A DNA stretch of 64,000 nucleotides, from positions 1 to 64,000 of the forward strand of contig CAVPFW010000015.1 in the NCBI GenBank assembly GCA_963703855.1, read 5' to 3'. Each line of letters begins with the position of its first letter. Position 1 is the first letter of the stretch. This stretch comes from AP-15 sp963703855. Its GTDB lineage: Bacteria; Pseudomonadota; Alphaproteobacteria; ATCC43930; CGMCC-115725. Below are positions 63,149-64,000 of the stretch, one piece after another. Position numbers and translations under genes: made by a program. The notes beneath the pieces are model-generated. The model saw only the letters and a list, made by a program, of their open reading frames with translations. It was not told where the DNA came from and ran no database searches.

Positions 63149-63619
63149 CTATTTGTCGAGGATCATCGCGGCGAACACTGCTTCCGCCATCAACTGACCG
63201 CGCACCTCGGCGCGGCCCTCGAATTTCCAGACATTGCCGCGATTGCGCTGCTTGGCGACGCGGACATGCAGCACATCGCCGGGGAACACCGGCCGGCGAA
63301 AGCGCGCATTGTCGATGCTCATGAAATAGACGAGCTTGCCCTCCGCATCCGGCCCCAGGGTGTGGACCACCAGAACCGCCGCGGTCTGCGCCATCGCCTC
63401 GATCAGCAGCACCCCCGGCATGACCGGACGGGCCGGAAAATGACCCTGGAAAAAATGCTCGTTGATCGAGACGTTCTTGACGCCGGTCGCCCGCTCGTTC
63501 GCCACCACGTCGACGACCTTGTCGATCATCAGGAACGGATGGCGGTGCGGGATCATTTCCATGATCCGCTGGATGTCGATCTGAGTGGGTTCGCCCTCGG
63601 CGCAGACCGGATCGATCAT
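63149..63619 (-). CDS. fabZ: 3-hydroxyacyl-ACP dehydratase FabZ
   Basis: 156 residues from ATG 63619, which overlaps the lpxD stop. Hotdog-fold dehydratase of fatty acid synthesis with 'MEMIPHRHPFLMIDKV' and the catalytic His and Glu in HFPARPVMPGVLLIEAMAQ. Conserved between lpxD and lpxA, where it competes with LpxA/LpxD for hydroxyacyl-ACP. Confidence 0.97.
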   Translation of the reverse strand: MIDPVCAEGEPTQIDIQRIMEMIPHRHPFLMIDKVVDVVANERATGVKNVSINEHFFQGHFPARPVMPGVLLIEAMAQTAAVLVVHTLGPDAEGKLVYFMSIDNARFRRPVFPGDVLHVRVAKQRNRGNVWKFEGRAEVRGQLMAEAVFAAMILDK

Positions 63620-64000
63620 CGCCCGTCCTTCTTTTTCGCCAGACGCTGCAATGCCACGGTCCGGCGCATGAATTCGGTCATCGGCACCGCCGGAATGCCC
63701 GACACCGTCTGCCCGGCGGGCACGTCGCGCATCAGCCCGCTCTTGGCGGCGACCCGCGCCCCGCTGCCGATGTGCAAATGGCCGGCGAGCCCCCCTTGTC
63801 CCCCGACCATGACAAAATCGTCGAGCCTCGTGCTCCCGGATATGCCGACCTGACCGGCGAGGATGCAGCACCGGCCGAGCACGACATTGTGTCCGATCTG
63901 CACCAGATTATCGATCATCGAGCCCGAGCCGATCACCGTATCGTGACCCGAGCCGCGATCGATCGTGGTGTTGGCGCCGATATCGACATCGTCGCCGATG
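63616..64000 (-). CDS. lpxD: UDP-3-O-acylglucosamine N-acyltransferase, partial
   Basis: The C-terminal 127 or so residues, cut by the right edge of the window. Reading from the edge: IGDDVDIGANTTIDRGSGHD, then 'MIDNLVQIGHNVVLGRCCIL' with the catalytic His in 'QIGHN', more hexapeptide repeats ('HLHIGSGARVAAKSGLM'), and a helical tail 'EFMRRTVALQRLAKKK'. First known gene of the lpxD-fabZ-lpxA-lpxI-lpxB unit; the stop overlaps fabZ. Confidence 0.95.
   Translation of the reverse strand, partial: IGDDVDIGANTTIDRGSGHDTVIGSGSMIDNLVQIGHNVVLGRCCILAGQVGISGSTRLDDFVMVGGQGGLAGHLHIGSGARVAAKSGLMRDVPAGQTVSGIPAVPMTEFMRRTVALQRLAKKKDGR

Overview
The window is very GC-rich DNA from a bacterial chromosome, most likely an alphaproteobacterium of the Rhodospirillales/Rhizobiales type. 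The reasons are a MucR-family regulator, the lipid A gene order lpxD-fabZ-lpxA-lpxI-lpxB with LpxI instead of LpxH, the glyA-nrdR-ribD order, glutaryl-CoA dehydrogenase, an IalB-like protein and many ABC and VOC-family catabolic genes. Genes in an operon are often joined by 4-base ATGA overlaps.

Layout. 1-2.8 kb is debris-rich: a periplasmic binding protein, an IS1380 transposase remnant and a toxin-antitoxin pair with a broken toxin. 2.9-6 kb holds glyA-nrdR-ribD on the minus strand; ribD is frameshifted and carries an in-frame 15-base repeat. MucR, glutaryl-CoA dehydrogenase and an enoyl-CoA hydratase follow. 9.7-15.4 kb is a complete selenocysteine locus on the minus strand: selD (fused to an NADH-dehydrogenase-like domain), selA, selB, a minisatellite and the tRNA-Sec gene selC. 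15.5-29.6 kb is a catabolic region: extradiol dioxygenase, HsaA-like flavin monooxygenase, VOC proteins, Gfo/Idh oxidoreductase, lone flavoprotein, ThuA, FAD monooxygenase, zinc alcohol dehydrogenase, amino-acid-type ABC importer and cupin.

29.6-48.4 kb is mostly envelope and polysaccharide functions: ABC exporter, PRC-barrel protein, MFS transporter, glutathione transferase, methyltransferase, heptosyltransferase-like GT9, two large polytopic membrane proteins, SDR, sugar kinase, nucleotide-sugar epimerase, IalB-like protein, two tiny membrane proteins, and wecB-wecC for UDP-ManNAc/ManNAcA. 48.7-57.7 kb is mixed, with a PEP-CTERM surface protein behind a near-perfect sigma-54 promoter, a Cys-rich secreted protein of unknown function, a signal-peptide-bearing AlgH/YqgE protein, a six-bladed NHL propeller and another damaged toxin-antitoxin pair. 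58-64 kb has an amidohydrolase, gloA and the lipid A operon, running off the right edge inside lpxD.

Six genes (ribD, two toxin-antitoxin genes, an ABC binding protein, a membrane protein, lpxA) are each broken by what reads as one small indel, and one toxin by an in-frame stop. Because lpxA and ribD are housekeeping genes, some of these breaks may be assembly errors. The most noteworthy items are the sigma-54/hairpin/PEP-CTERM unit, the compact selenocysteine locus with its minisatellite, and the unrecognised secreted protein at 52.1-54.2 kb.
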